64,000 nt of DNA from Trichoplax sp. H2 (GCA_003344405.1 NOWV01000074.1:186001-250000); one strand, 5' to 3'. Shown: positions 14,601-28,949, counted from the first letter of the stretch. The notes: a model not told the origin generated them from the letters alone. Made by a program: numbers and translations.

Positions 14601-15132
14601 CAACATGTGACGTAACTGATTCCGATAAGCAGAGCTATGCTGGTTCTGAAGGTATGAACTAATATTACATATTAAAAATAAAATGGTTAAATCAGTAAGG
14701 TAAATCTTTATTTATATACTGTTTAGATTTAACAAAGTTATTTCAAAAGTTGGGTCTGGAGAAATACGTCAACGTATTCTTACAACAAGAGGTTGACTTG
14801 CAAACATTTAGTACACTGACAGATGCCGACTTGAAGGAGTTAGGTATTACAACTTTTGGTGCTCGTAGAAAAATGGTGACAGCAATATCAGGTACAACAA
14901 AGTAGGAATAGTAAAAAGATGTTTTATCAGTGCGTAAAATTCTAATTTAAACTATTCCCAAATGATAGATATCCGAAAACAGAATCAGCAAAAGGTATCG
15001 TTAGAATTGGCTACAGACAGCGGCAAGAATGGAACGTCATCATCTTATATGAACGATGTTTCCGCTAGTCTTGCAGGTTCAGGTAGATATCGTCATGATT
15101 CAAATCTATCTAATCCAGGATCACTGTGGTAG
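5665..15132 (+). CDS. BICC1: Bicaudal-C family RNA-binding protein (KH and SAM domains)
   Basis: RNA-binding translational regulator that polymerises through its SAM domain; cytoplasmic in known animals. Model of 25 exons, 925 aa (human 974): 5665-5809, 5989-6035, 6239-6308, 9502-9581, 10160-10244, 10780-10907, 11040-11174, 11268-11333, 11477-11521, 11620-11729, 11872-11971, 12052-12109, 12247-12320, 12442-13008, 13084-13132, 13234-13504, 13581-13623, 13704-13743, 13844-13947, 14038-14076, 14250-14321, 14422-14470, 14580-14651, 14727-14891, 14969-15132. Visible domains: EERFRVDRRKLEQMLQ at about residues 33-48; KH-like segment 55-114; KH with GKGG at 134-137; KH with GRGG at 288-291; a Ser/Pro/Asn-rich linker of about 400-690; conserved VRTPTYSWIGYGFSKS near 710-730; SAM domain 817-871 with ELGITTFGARRKM; C-terminal GSLW. 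The ATG was chosen because it starts a MAAVAS leader leading straight into the conserved block. Exons 20 and 22 are short and least certain. Intron 3 (6309-9501) is unusually long and holds an assembly gap. Confidence 0.95.
7654..7673. other. Assembly gap (20 N) inside a poly-C tract
   Basis: Twenty N bases flanked on both sides by at least nine C. Unlike the other three 20-N gaps, the only flanking duplication is the homopolymer itself, so the gap probably marks a poly-C run the assembler could not bridge. Confidence 0.95.
9091..9168. repeat. Dispersed repeat, copy 1
   Basis: About 78 bp with the shared core ACTCCTTTTATTGTAG followed by CAATTA, a CTTGCCGT-like block, and GTTTTTACTATTGACT. 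It aligns without large gaps to 22591-22668. Possibly a short non-autonomous transposon remnant; no terminal repeats were recognised. Confidence 0.55.
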
Positions 15133-18100
15133 CACCGTTATGCAAAGTGTATGCAAAGCTTTCAAACTCTATTATTATCATTGGACATGTATCAACAAAA
15201 TGCATTCATTACTGGTCTTACATCCCAACTCGTAAAGCTTATACTTACTGCTAGGATAGTAAGATATATTAACATGCTAAACTCAGCTTTATTTAAGAAG
15301 CTTTTTTGTCTTTTAATTTTGCTGACCGGCTTAAGGCCTTGATTAATCTTTAAGTGCTTAATGCTAGTAATTAATTATTAGTTTCTTTCGGATTTTGACT
15401 TTTACAAGACATGCGAATGTGCTCTAGTGTGTTCGCTTTGACATTAATCATCCACAAGTCTGACATCCATTGACCCATGCAGTCGATTATCATGAATGAT
15501 AGTATTTGTACTTCTTTTTCGTTAGTTTTGATATTGTTGAGACGAAGTAAATTGGAGACCGTCTTCATTGACAGTAATTCCTTTGCTGTATAATTAAGCT
15601 CCCGACTAATTGATAATTTAAGCTGCTCTGATGTGCGAAAATGGGTTTATTACAATGTAGTCTTAGTTATTCCTATCTAGTTCAGACGTTATTAACTCCA
15701 TAATCGAAATTTGTTTTTTTGTTAGTTGGTTATGATGATATCGGAGGACGTTTACAACCTCATTATCCAATATAATAGAAATTACTGCATAGTGAATCTA
15801 TAAGTATTTTCTTTTCGGCTCCGTTATCAATCAGAAACTGTTCGATTGGTATTGTGTCATTTTTCCAAGTTATTTGTACAAGGACGACTGTGCGCTTCTA
15901 TTCTAGTGTTGTTTTGTCTTGCGTGCAATGCTAGTAGCTTAAGTGTTATTTAACATTGCTACACGTAGTGCTCTGTCAATTTACAATAATGATTAATCAT
16001 TTATCTATATTAAATAAGCAGCTTTTTGTTTTACAAGAAATAGTAGAATTGCGTTATCTTACTTTGTTACTGAAGCAGTGATACTGTATCATCAAATTGT
16101 TTTTATGTTTTTATTTGACCAAATTCGAAAACCAGTATAATGTTTAATGATATCTACGTACAAAACGTTGCTACTACAACCAACTTGCTAATTGACCATT
16201 TTGCTGAAGCTGATTTTCCGCGTCGATAGCAAATATAAATATCAACGATGTATTGATTTTGCATTTAATAAGCAATAACGTATAAATTGTGAGCACCATC
16301 AATGTCGATGTATTTACGTATTAATGGACTATTCCGAATATGGATAAAAGCTATAGTAGTTGTGCAACTACTATTACTATTACATAATTGGTTAAATTGA
16401 ATTGCAAAATATCTACCAGGCCGAAAGATATATATAACCTCTGAATATACATACATGTATATGATGCTATTTAGTCTCTATGACATCAATATTATTATTA
16501 TCATTATGATACCATCATATAATTTTTTTTGTATAGTCTGCTCATCAGGTTGTTATAATTATGTAAGTAACTTGCCATCGCTATCATGGCAAGGAAAATA
16601 TATATGTTATTGTTTTATGACAATGTGTAATAATAATAATTATAATAATAGTAATAAGAATGATTGCCTTCTTTTGACAATAATTATATATTAACGTTAT
16701 TCTTACCACTATTATTCCTCTTGGAGAAAAAATTTGACAGTAATAACTGCTGATTTATCACTCTTTATTATTAATTAATTATCATAGCTTTTACCCTATG
16801 TATCTGTATAATTCATGTATGACTTACAAATTTTGGAGAGAAAATTTTCCTATTTGAATCGTTTACAAGCTTTATCATCGAGCGAGCTCTTGTCAACAAC
16901 ATTATCATTGGATTCATTTTCTAATTTAATTTGGATCATTCCGTGCAATCCATGACGACATTGATACTCAATAAGCAATTGTAACATCCTCATCGGTGCT
17001 ACGATGATCGCGTAGTGCAACAAAGTATCATCACTTTAGGAGAACTTGAAAATGTATGGAATGCGTATATCTATATATTTATTATAATTTCCAGTTGTTT
17101 AGTCATGATTGATTTATGTGTATACTGGTTGAAGTGTTTTAAAGAAACAAGCGATGCCAATCTGATTTATGCTGTATGATGGTTGGTAACAGCTTTGTGA
17201 TTTAACTGCTTTATGAGAAGATGTAAACGATTTCTCGTCGTAGATGCATTCGCATTATGTACAGGAAATTATTATAGATCAATTTTGGGGGATTGTAATC
17301 GCTTTGATGTAATGCCACACTACAGTATTAAGTTTCACCTTTTAATCCTTCATAAGACATCATGATAACGATAATAACAATTAAATTTAAACTCTTTTAC
17401 TCTTTACTTGACTGGTGACAACAAAACTGTGTGTTTGATATGCTGTATTTTTTCCAGTCTATAATTTATTGACTAGCTGAATATTGCAAAGCTAGTAGAA
17501 TGATATATCAAAAGAAAATAACATCAATCAATTACTGATACTGTAATTATGATATTCCCTTAACCTGCTTTTCACGGTTGTAATTTACTGTCTTACAATT
17601 TGTTATTGCTTTGAATTTTGTGCAGTACAATAATAAAATTAAATTTTATGAATGATTTTAGCTTCATTACTGCGAGAGCACTTGAAGAGTATTGCTATTC
17701 TTATGATATTGATTGATCCACTTTGCAAGTATTCGAAGTGATCTACTGCATCGCAGTAGTCCAATTCTTATCTCTTAAGTCAAGAAATAGCCAGATCACG
17801 TCTATGCTACTCTGTTTTTAGCCCTTTTTATAAGTGATTTTAATCGATTCCACATAGGAACTACTATGTAGATGTAGCATGGTAGGATTGTTCATTCCTG
17901 TACGATTGTTGACTGAGAATAAATAAATTACAGTATCATCGCTGATATATGGAAATATATGGATCGATTCAGAAAATGCTTTCAATACCCTCTAGAAGCA
18001 ATAATAATGCCTTCCTTATGGTTATTTCGGTCGGGAATGTGGTTCAAACAGTCAAGGGCATAAATTATCCGTTGTTAAAACGACAAGTTATAACGATAGA

Positions 18101-18977
18101 TCCCAGTTCAGCGGCTATTTTTAGCTATAGTGAAGTAAATAGTCAAGAGAGTTGTCCTCGAGCTATTTCTGGTTGCCATTATACGTTTATAGAAGTTCAT
18201 GGTGTTGTCCTATTTCCTAGAAGCAAAACTGTATGCTGTAGTAAGTTAGTATCCAACGCAAGAGGAGACATACAGCCCGTATAAGGATCTAGACAGATAT
18301 CATCCATGTCCGTGTGATGTCTTATGATACGGTAGGATATCACCAAGAAAGAGCTATACCTTATGAAATATACATATATCAAGAATGATCTTACAAGTAT
18401 GGAGAGCATAAGGTAGGCTAAGACTATTGTACAATTAGATAATGTCGATTTCTTGGCAAGTGCCCTAAAACAGGAAGCGAATGCTTATTGTACAGTACGT
18501 GGATGTCTTATAAATCACTTTTAAATCGATTGCTAATTGAACACTCCTGCTAAATATCCTTCTTGGATTACTGTCATAGGCCTGAGTGAATATTATTCTA
18601 TCCATTTTGTTTGCAAAAATGCTCTATCGTATGCTATGCAGCCTGTAATAATATGATAGAAGTAAAATCAGCAAACACATTTATTGGTGTATTTGCATTT
18701 CGTGGACGTCTGTCTGTACGTCGAAAATGAGAAGGTTTTCATGGAATTTTCTGCTTCTTGAACACTACTTCATTCGAGATTCTGTACCCGTATAACGTTG
18801 CTCTGCTTAAGTTCAAAGCAGCAATCTACCGTACTGTACTTAAGGATTTCAAATTGTAGTATACTGTAATTATATACTGTCAGCAACTGGATAAATGAAC
18901 AGTTGAACAAGATTAAAAGCATTTACCGATTGACTGTGAGCCCTTGATCTTCCAACAAGAAAGCAATCTCAGCAAAA
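15133..18977. other. Intergenic region between Bicaudal-C and QNG1
   Basis: About 3.8 kb of AT-rich sequence that includes the Bicaudal-C 3' UTR. I found no conserved exon. The longest open frame (17949-18284, 111 codons, +) begins with ATG but has no recognisable domain and no flanking splice signals that extend it. Confidence 0.5.
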
Positions 18978-21685
18978 ATGGTGGTCAATGTTAGACAATC
19001 TGCAGAGCTAGTATGTAAGCTTGCAAAACATGTTCAAATCAAGCAAGATGGTATCAAACAAGTCGCTAACATGGTATGTCTTCTTCATTCTATTATGACA
19101 CTTCGATAGCCTTCTTACCAATAGTAGCTTAGTAACTAAGCAAAGATGCACAATTTACTGTACTAGTCATTACTAACAGTAGCTAAAACTCGGCAAAGAT
19201 AGGCAATTGACTGCCATCATGCACCAGTTATGACTTATTAGAACTCAGCTCGGCAAAGATACAACATAGACTGCACTAGTTATTGCCAACCGTAGCCTAT
19301 TAATTCGGTAAAGGTTTAACATTAACTGTACTCCAGTAGTTGTTGCCTACGGTAGCTTAACTAGGCAAAGACAGAATTGACTGCACTAGTTGTTACCTAC
19401 TGTAGCTTAGCTCGGCAAAGATATAAAATTAATTGCACTAGTTGTCATCGATTGAACTAGACTAAACCATAGCAGCTATGCTTAACTATGCAAAGATAAA
19501 GAATCTCCTTCTTAACCAAAACTCCATACAATCCTATTAGACAATGACAAAAAATTTCCCACTTATTACCAACTGTAATTTAAGGAAACATAGATACAGA
19601 ATTGATTTCAAGTGCCCAATGCTTTCGTTTTTAAATGATGATAGATTGTGAAAGCACTACAATCAAATTCCTACAGTATACAGTCTTGGAAACAGCATGA
19701 TCTCCATCCTAAAGATATGAACGAAGCAACATTAAATTGGTAAAGCTTAGCGAAGCACTCTACCACATTTCTACCATCAACATTCGAATTATAATTACAA
19801 TACTAGCGTAATAGCAGCATAATATCTTGGTGATTGATTTTCTCCTTGCCTATAGGATACTCGTCCTGGATACGCTAAACTTTTCCTTTTGGACAGAAAA
19901 TCCACAGAAATTTGTCATCCGATATAAAGAAAAAAATTATACTGGGTATTGGTCGCTTGTTGCTGCTATCAATAGAGCACTCGATGTAAGATTGTGAACT
20001 GATTGATGCATGCTGCATAACGAAGCTCCGTGTTAGCTTGCTTGAATAACTTTTACTTTTTCCCTCGATATTACGTATGTTTTCAAGGAAGGAATACCAT
20101 TGACTACACCACAATTTTATGCCGATATTACCACACAGCAATTTGAAACTATATTTAGATCTGAAACAGATACTAGAATTCCTCTGGTTGAAGCCAGAGT
20201 TAAAAATCTTCGTGAAGTTGGTCGAAAAGTGATTGAGGTAATGAACAATGAACAATTCATTATTACTTACTCTATATACAGTATATGCAAACGTAGCTAT
20301 TTATGTGGTATATTTCTGATTTGCGAATTAACACTGTACAGTATTAGAAAGGAATGGAGTCATCGCTTTTTATTGATAATTGTTCATTCATGGCTTAATA
20401 TATATATATAGAAATTCGATGGCTCCTTCGTTAACTGTATAAAGCAGTGCAATCAATCTGCGGAAAAACTACTAGAAAGCATTACCTCAACCTTCGATTG
20501 TTTTAATGATGTATCCACCTTTCATGACATTCAAGGTTAGAATTGAATGATCATTTTTTATGTGTATGTACATCAACTAATGTGTAACTTGGAATGATTT
20601 CTTATTTCGATAGTTGGATTTTATAAGCGAGCTCAAATACTCATTGCAGATATTTGGGCTTGCTTTGAGGGACAAGGATTTGGTTACTTTCAAGACATCG
20701 AGTACATTACCATGTTTGCTGATTATAGGTACGTTGCCACTTAGTACTTCCAACTTAGTTGATGGATACATATTATTTGGATTCTATCTTCATAGGTACG
20801 CTGCCACTTAGTACTTCCAACTTAGTTTATTGATTCATATTATTTAGATTCTATCTTTATTTGCAGATTATAAGTATGTTACCACTTAGTACTTCCAAAT
20901 TAGTTTATTTATACATATTGAGATTGTATCTTCACTTAAGTAGGGTGTTGTTAATAGCTATTACTATCCAATTACTATGCCTACCAGCTAATTCATTGCA
21001 TTATCATACATCTATATCTTTTTTCTTATTGCGATTGCCTTGTTTTCGAAGAATTCCACAGGTTAGCTCACGCCAATTGATTATAAATATTTGGTAAATA
21101 ATTGATAATTAAAAATTGGACCTTTGGATAATAATTGAATTACTCTTAGGTTTTGGCTTTTATGAATGTCCTAACATACTCTGATTCATTGATGCAGCAT
21201 CTGAAAGACGGTAACTTTGTGTAGTAATGGTATACTTTAGTAAAAATAGCACTTGATTAACTTTGCGCTTTACGTAAAGGAACCGAAATTAAGGCAGGAG
21301 ATGTTATGGAGTTAGAAATTCGAGGATCATCTATTTGGGCGGTAGAGGTAAGTGTATAGCCTAATTTCTAGAAGTGCAATAACTGGAAAAGAATGATGAC
21401 CTAAACAAATTTGAACTAGATTATCATTTATCATTTTTAGACTGTATTATAAGTTATAACTATCAAATCCAATCTTACATAAAGCTAAGACGTACTTGTT
21501 TTAATGATTTTTAGCTAATTTATAGAGAAATCAAGTCTCAAATACAAGCCAGTGAAGATTTACGACAGCGTGATTTAATAGTTAATTCTATCATCATTGA
21601 TTTTTATCTATGGGATTATTGTAAAGAATATCGATCAGAAATAGATGTTATCCCAATGCATAAAACACGTACTATTTTCTATTAA
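18978..21685 (+). CDS. QNG1: Queuosine 5'-phosphate N-glycosylase/hydrolase (queuosine salvage protein)
   Basis: Releases queuine from queuosine 5'-phosphate for tRNA modification; animals cannot make queuine de novo and salvage it. Ten exons, 339 aa (human C9orf64/QNG1 341): 18978-19073, 19645-19739, 19856-19985, 20088-20237, 20412-20535, 20614-20728, 21052-21061, 21150-21210, 21280-21347, 21515-21685. Diagnostic stretches that match the human protein closely: [79 protein letters not shown]-type segment, [24 protein letters not shown] and the terminal [11 protein letters not shown]. The ATG was chosen because [20 protein letters not shown] matches the expected N-terminus. Exon 7 is only 10 nt (one completing base plus Ile-Pro-Gln) but is required for phase and supplies conserved residues between DYR and VLAF. 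An AATAAA lies 67 bp past the stop. Confidence 0.96.
19113..19500. repeat. Tandem repeat in QNG1 intron 1
   Basis: About six diverged units of roughly 55-70 bp. Each has a TGCACTAGTTGTTACC-like block, then a CTGTAGCTTAGCTCGGCAAAGATA-type block shortened or altered in some units. It lies wholly within the first intron (19074-19644). Confidence 0.75.
20718..20935 (+). repeat. Triplicated segment spanning the QNG1 exon 6 donor site
   Basis: The sequence GATTATAGGTACGTTGCCACT, which contains the end of exon 6 and its 5' splice site, is followed by TAGTACTTCCAACTTAG. Diverged copies follow near 20794 (TCATAGGTACGCTGCCACT) and 20866 (GATTATAAGTATGTTACCACT). The unit is about 70-75 bp. The second copy preserves an AG/GTACG donor context, so decoy splice donors sit just downstream of the real one. 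Confidence 0.8.
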
Positions 21686-21751
21686 GTACAATATTATTAC
21701 GATTTTCACTGCAGAACGATAGGATAATGCTAAACATCTATGCCAAGTGGA

Positions 21752-21757
21752 AATAAA
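21752..21757 (+). terminator. Candidate polyadenylation signal of QNG1
   Basis: Canonical AATAAA 67 bp after the QNG1 stop codon, at typical spacing. Assigned from motif and position only. Confidence 0.5.
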
Positions 21758-23081
21758 AGTTAATTTTTAAACAATATCCAACTCTGAAAGTTTGCGCTAT
21801 CTCGATCAATGACATAATGGGGATACAGTAGTTCACCATAACATCAATACTGTATTACATAATTATATCTGAACTACAGTAAATAATTGTTTTTTTTAAT
21901 AACTAATCTATGGATTGCGCAAGAATTCATGACATGCTTAAAACGATGTTATATCATTGCTTTCTGACTAAATGTTTGCCTTTTTCTATGATGTATAAGA
22001 CTGTGCTATAATTTATGATCCCCACACTTTTGTTAGGCTTGAATTTGTGCCATATTCGTAGTTTTTATAAGGCTAAGATCGGCAAGTAATGTAACTTAGC
22101 CAATAATTCCGCTCTGAAAACTATGATCTAGTAGCTGCATTACTAGATGATATGATTGCGCGCGATCAAGTCATTTTCTTTGTGTTGCATCAGAAGCGAA
22201 GTTGTAATTCAACTTATTCAAAATTGAAGTTAGATGAAAAACTGCATGACGGAAATAGTCAAAGTGAATATTATAGCGTTATTGTGACACTTTTGTAGTA
22301 ATTTCTATAGACATTACTGTTTCTTCCATAATGATACACTATCAAATTGTATATACAATTGCACAATCAGATAAAAATTATATCCTTAGATAGCTAACCT
22401 AGTTTAACATTAATAACGATAAAACACGGGTAGCTAATACTAGTGATGGCTCACGTCCCTTCAACTGTATCAAATTTTCAGTCTACGATAACGGAAATAA
22501 AATTATTACAATCCTTGTGCTACGGCTATACGATGATTCAAGCTTTATTGCTTTTTCTTTCCATACAACATAAATCATATCATCAGATGGCTAAAATATA
22601 ACATACTCCTTTTATTGTAGTCAATTAAACGTAATCTTGCCGTTAGTGTAGTTTTCGCTATTGATTATACAGTATAACTTAATATTGAAGTCTGTCAACA
22701 ATGACGGTACGTCATTATGTTATGAAAGACTTTGCTACAGATGGTGGAACTACGCTGATAATACTAACCATATTGATACTTATTTTTATGAACAAAATGA
22801 TTACTGTATCATTATCAACATCTGGCTAGACTACAGCCTATTAATTAAAGCCCTAAGTTTGCAATCATGCCTACTACAACATAATCATCAATGTTGTTAT
22901 AAATATCTAACAACTAAAATATATCGATGTAACAAGATACAGTAACTTCATATAATCAATTGAGTCAATAACTATGGTAATGCCATTAATATTAACTACA
23001 TTAATTTAGCCCAAATGTCGTTGATTTACGGTAGTAAGTTATTCGTTATAATGATCTACGATATTTCTTTGTGTTGACGAC
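21758..23081. other. Intergenic region between the convergent genes QNG1 and PCNA
   Basis: Both genes end here. No coding exon recognised. Holds one dispersed repeat copy (22591-22668). Confidence 0.5.
22591..22668. repeat. Dispersed repeat, copy 2
   Basis: Diverged partner of the 78-bp repeat at 9091-9168, sharing ACTCCTTTTATTGTAG, CAATTA, CTTGCCGT and GTTTTCGCTATTGATT. One copy is intronic, the other intergenic, same strand. Confidence 0.55.
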
Positions 23082-25583
<2,502 letters not shown>

Positions 25584-25967
25584 CTATTCAACGTTTTGCG
25601 TCCTCTCAACCCAATCAATCAATCAATCAATTAAAATAAGCAGAGACAAGAGTAAAGTAGTGAAGATTCAAGGAAAATATCCACCAGCAATGAGCCAAAA
25701 AGAAGGCCAACCAGTTTAGTAAAATGGCAAAATGGCGTCTCTCGATGCAAACGGTGAGCTCAACTCAAGTGGCGATCGTGAGTCAATGCGATTGACGTGT
25801 GAGCAAGTGACGACGTGTGCTGACACTCCAGTAGTCGTACTGTGTCAACCGACGCGTTGCCTTGTGTCAGGGGTCTACAATCTACAGTATAGGACGATGT
25901 TGATCAGGCGGTGTAAGCATTGAAGACATGGACTGTAAAAGTATGATGTAAATACGCTGATGGAGCA

Positions 25968-25975
25968 TTTTCCGC
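25968..25975 (+). promoter_or_regulatory. E2F-like site, copy A
   Basis: TTTTCCGC here versus TTTCCCGC, an exact E2F consensus, at the equivalent place in copy B (27868-27875). E2F control of PCNA is well known in animals; use of this site is inferred. Confidence 0.35.
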
Positions 25976-26085
25976 GGACATGATCATGCTATACTGAAGG
26001 ATAGTATGAAGAGGACTGGATTGTACACCACCTAGTGTCCAGTATGCGTTAGAAAAAAACTACCTCATCTCACCCGCGCCAGAAT

Positions 26086-26115
26086 TTTAGCGGGAAGGCC
26101 AAGGCGCGTGATTGG
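26086..26115 (+). promoter_or_regulatory. E2F-like site plus inverted CCAAT box, copy A
   Basis: TTTAGCGGGAA at 26086-26096 contains GCGGGAA, the reverse form of an E2F core. ATTGG at 26111-26115 is an inverted CCAAT box, 14 bp downstream. The same pair is conserved in copy B (27986-28015). The spacing resembles cell-cycle promoters. Confidence 0.4.
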
Positions 26116-26367
26116 TCAAATCATGACTTTGACAAAGACATGGGTACTCCCCTTGAAATAGCGCGGTGGTGACACGGACATCTGACAGACAGACTATACA
26201 GGTCCTGTACAGTGTACAGTGTACACTGTACAGTATTGGTCAAAGTGTCGCCAGCATGTTACAAGTGGATTACAGTACTGTACCTAAGCGACTGAATGAA
26301 AAATTTCTAGCCGAAGCCTATCAGAGTGCAAATTACTGTAAATGCCACAGTCCTCATTACTATACAG

Positions 26368-27005
26368 TACAGTAAACAACTGTAGCCGTGACAGTACAGT
26401 ACAGTTCGGACGTCGTGGACTACAGTATTACTACGAGTGTACTGTACACTGTGCACGGAGTACTGGCATCAACGACTAGAAAGCTTGGAAATTTTGCAGT
26501 ACAATATCTGTGCTGTAGAGTACACTATCATGCACCTCTCGAACTACTTCAGTTCCAGAGGTTGACGGTACTGTATAGCACTGAAGTTTAAAGTGTCCTA
26601 CTCTCCATTTTCGCTGCTGCAAAACGGCGACGAAATGGGCATTCAGAAGTTTCTTTTCCATTATCAACGGATGCTACAGAGGGACGGATTGTTCAATCTT
26701 CTCCTCCACTTCAGTAAGGAAAAATGTGCATGCTACTTTCCATTTACAGTGTACAGTACTGTGAAAGTGTCACCCAATTTGGTTTGCACTCTGGCAGTTC
26801 GGAAGACTTTGTACTGTACAGTACACTACAATGGATGGAAAATTGGGGTGACCAGACAGACTTTACAGGCACTGTACAGTACAGTGTTGGTCAAAGTGTC
26901 GCCAGCATGTTACAGCTTTACTCTACTGTATACGATTACAAGAAAATGTGTGGAAAATATCCTGATATCACACTTCCAAATCTCAAATGACTTTCCACCC
27001 ACCCT
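26368..27005 (+). other. Invertible-looking segment, orientation 1 (copy A)
   Basis: About 638 bp bounded by CTATACAG at 26360-26367 and its inverse CTGTATAG at 27006-27013. In copy B the equivalent segment is present as the reverse complement. It contains GTAC palindrome clusters near both ends and otherwise unique sequence. Confidence 0.8.
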
Positions 27006-27188
27006 CTGTATAGGGGTCTAACCACCATGACCAATGGCCATGACACGCTGGCGTGCAGCATACGGACTCGCGCCGGCGCAGTAACGACTCGAGCACATCG
27101 GATCGTTGTAACCTCGTTAGCTCACCAACCTCGTCTTCTTCTACTTTACGAATTGAGCTAGAATTGATCAAGCCAAGACAACAGCAAA

Positions 27189-27305
27189 ATGGAGTCGATA
27201 AATCAGTCCATCTTACCCACTACTGTCTACCCACTTATACTGGCATTTTTACATAAGCAAAAACTTCGTTCTTCCGCCAAATGGTTTACAAAAGAGACCG
27301 GAACG
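27189..27305 (+). other. NOLC1: Duplicate NOLC1 first exon (copy A)
   Basis: Encodes the same 39-residue N-terminus as the exon at 29131-29247, with one difference (Thr-Val versus Thr-Ile within LPTTxYPLILAF). It is followed by the same GTTAGT donor. The rest of the gene lies beyond copy B, so this exon is most simply the allelic version stranded by assembly. It is intact and would splice equally well. Confidence 0.85.
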
Positions 27306-27648
27306 GTTAGTACCAGTTAGGTATAGTACTGTACTATCCAATCAACCCAATGTTCGCTTGTTTCATGGAGCGAGAGGTAGGCACGTTGAGCATCCCACTA
27401 CTCTATCCATTGAAAGTGAAAATGACAACGGTCCTACAGTACTGTGTAGCAATCATGGACTGCATTCTGTTCATGAAATTGACCAACAGAAAATCTCGAT
27501 CTCATTTGGCTATCCCTTCCATGCAATTCATTCCACTGCTAAGCCAACTAAACTCCTCCTTGATGAGACTACCTACAGTACTGTAGAATTGGCACATTCC
27601 CGGCGTATTGGTAGCACGTCCAATGGGGAACCACCATGTCATGATGCA

Positions 27649-27668
27649 NNNNNNNNNNNNNNNNNNNN
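27649..27668. other. Assembly gap (20 N) between duplicated copies
   Basis: Twenty N bases exactly at the junction of the two 1.9-kb copies. Confidence 0.97.
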
Positions 27669-27867
27669 GTGGCGATCGTGAGTCAATGCGATTGACGTGT
27701 GAGCAAGTGACGACGTGTGCTGACACTCCAGTAGTCGTACTGTGTCAACCGACGCGTTGCCTTGTGTCAGGGGTCTACAGTCTACAGTATAGGACGATGT
27801 TGATCAGGCGGTGTAAGCATTGAAGACATGGACTGTAAAGGCATGATGTAAATACGCTGATGGAGCA

Positions 27868-27875
27868 TTTCCCGC
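27868..27875 (+). promoter_or_regulatory. E2F consensus site, copy B
   Basis: TTTCCCGC, an exact match to the E2F consensus. One base differs from the copy A sequence at the same place. Confidence 0.4.
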
Positions 27876-28296
27876 GGACATGATCATGCTATACTGAAGG
27901 ATAGTATGAAGAGGACTGGATTGTACACCACCTAGTGTCCAGTATGCGTTAGAAAAAAACTACCTCATCTCACCCGCGCCAGAATTTTAGCGGGAAGGCC
28001 AAGGCGCGTGATTGGTCAAATCATGACTTTGACAAAGACATGGGTACTCCCCTTGAAATAGCGCGGTGATGATACGGACGTCTGACAGACAGACTATAAG
28101 GTCTTGTACAGTGTACAGTGTACAGTATTGGTCAAAGTGTCGCCAGCATGTTACAAGTGGATTACAGTACAGTACAACTGCTGTACGTACACTGTACTGT
28201 ACAGTACTATACTTAAGCGACTGAATGAAAAATTTCTAGCCGAAGCCTATCAGAGTGCAAATTACTGTAAATGCCACAGTCCTCATTACTATACAG

Positions 28297-28949
28297 GGTG
28301 GGTGGAAAGTCATTTGAGATTTGGAAGTGTGATATCAGGATATTTTCCACACATTTTTCTTGTAATCGTATACAGTAGAGTAAAGCTGTAACATGCTGGC
28401 GACACTTTGACCAATACTGTACACTGTACACTGTACAGTGCCCGTAAAGTCTGTATGGTCACCCCAATTTTCCATCCATTGTAGTGTACAGTACAAAGTC
28501 GTCCGAACTGCCAGAGTGCAAGCCAAACTGGGTCACACTTTCACTGTACAGTACTGTACTGTACACTGTAAATGGAAAGTAGCCTGCACATTTTTCCTTA
28601 CTGAAGTGGAGGAGAAGATTGAACAATCCGTCCCTCTGTAGCATCCGTTGATGATGGAAAAGAAACTTCTGAATGCCCATTTCGTCGTCGTTTTGCAGCA
28701 GCGAAAATGGAGAGTAGGACACTTTGAACTTCAGCGCTGTACAGTACCGTCAACCTCTGGAACTGAAGTAGTTCGAGAGGTGCATGATAGTGTACTCTAC
28801 AGCACTGATATTGTACCGCAAAATTTCCAAGCTTTCTAATCGTTCATGCCAGTACAGTACTCCGTGCACAGTGTACAGTACACTCGTAGTAATACTGTAG
28901 TCCACGACGTCCGAACTGTACTGTCACGGCTACAGTTGCGTACAGTACA
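28297..28949 (-). other. Invertible-looking segment, orientation 2 (copy B)
   Basis: Reverse complement of 26368-27005. For example, GGTGGGTGGAAAGTCATTTG after the left boundary is the inverse of the CAAATGACTTTCCACCCACC end of copy A. The left boundary CTATACAG is intact; the right boundary has altered to CAGTATAG, with GTAC-type changes next to it. Confidence 0.8.

Larger units (their letters stand above)
25769..27648. repeat. Copy A of a 1.9-kb duplicated segment (PCNA/NOLC1 promoter haplotype)
   Basis: Starts GTGGCGATCGTGAGTCAATG and ends CATGTCATGATGCA directly before the 20-N gap. It is near-identical to 27669-29589 apart from small indels, substitutions and an inverted internal segment. 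Its left flank continues into PCNA, while its right end stops at the gap. Confidence 0.92.

Noticed and set aside
17949-18284. 111-codon + frame in the Bicaudal-C/QNG1 interval
   Set aside because: Begins with ATG, but I see no known motif, no extending exons and unremarkable composition. It could be real, but the evidence is too thin to annotate.
25732-25923. 63-codon + frame starting ATGGCGTCTC upstream of PCNA, with a GTGAGC donor-like site after seven codons
   Set aside because: No homology. The NOLC1 LisH exon already has its own well-placed ATG. It might be 5' UTR sequence, but nothing shows it is coding.
27358-27681. 107-codon + frame after NOLC1 exon 1 in copy A
   Set aside because: It lies in the NOLC1 intron, and the equivalent frame in copy B is broken by a 5-bp insertion, so it is not under coding constraint.
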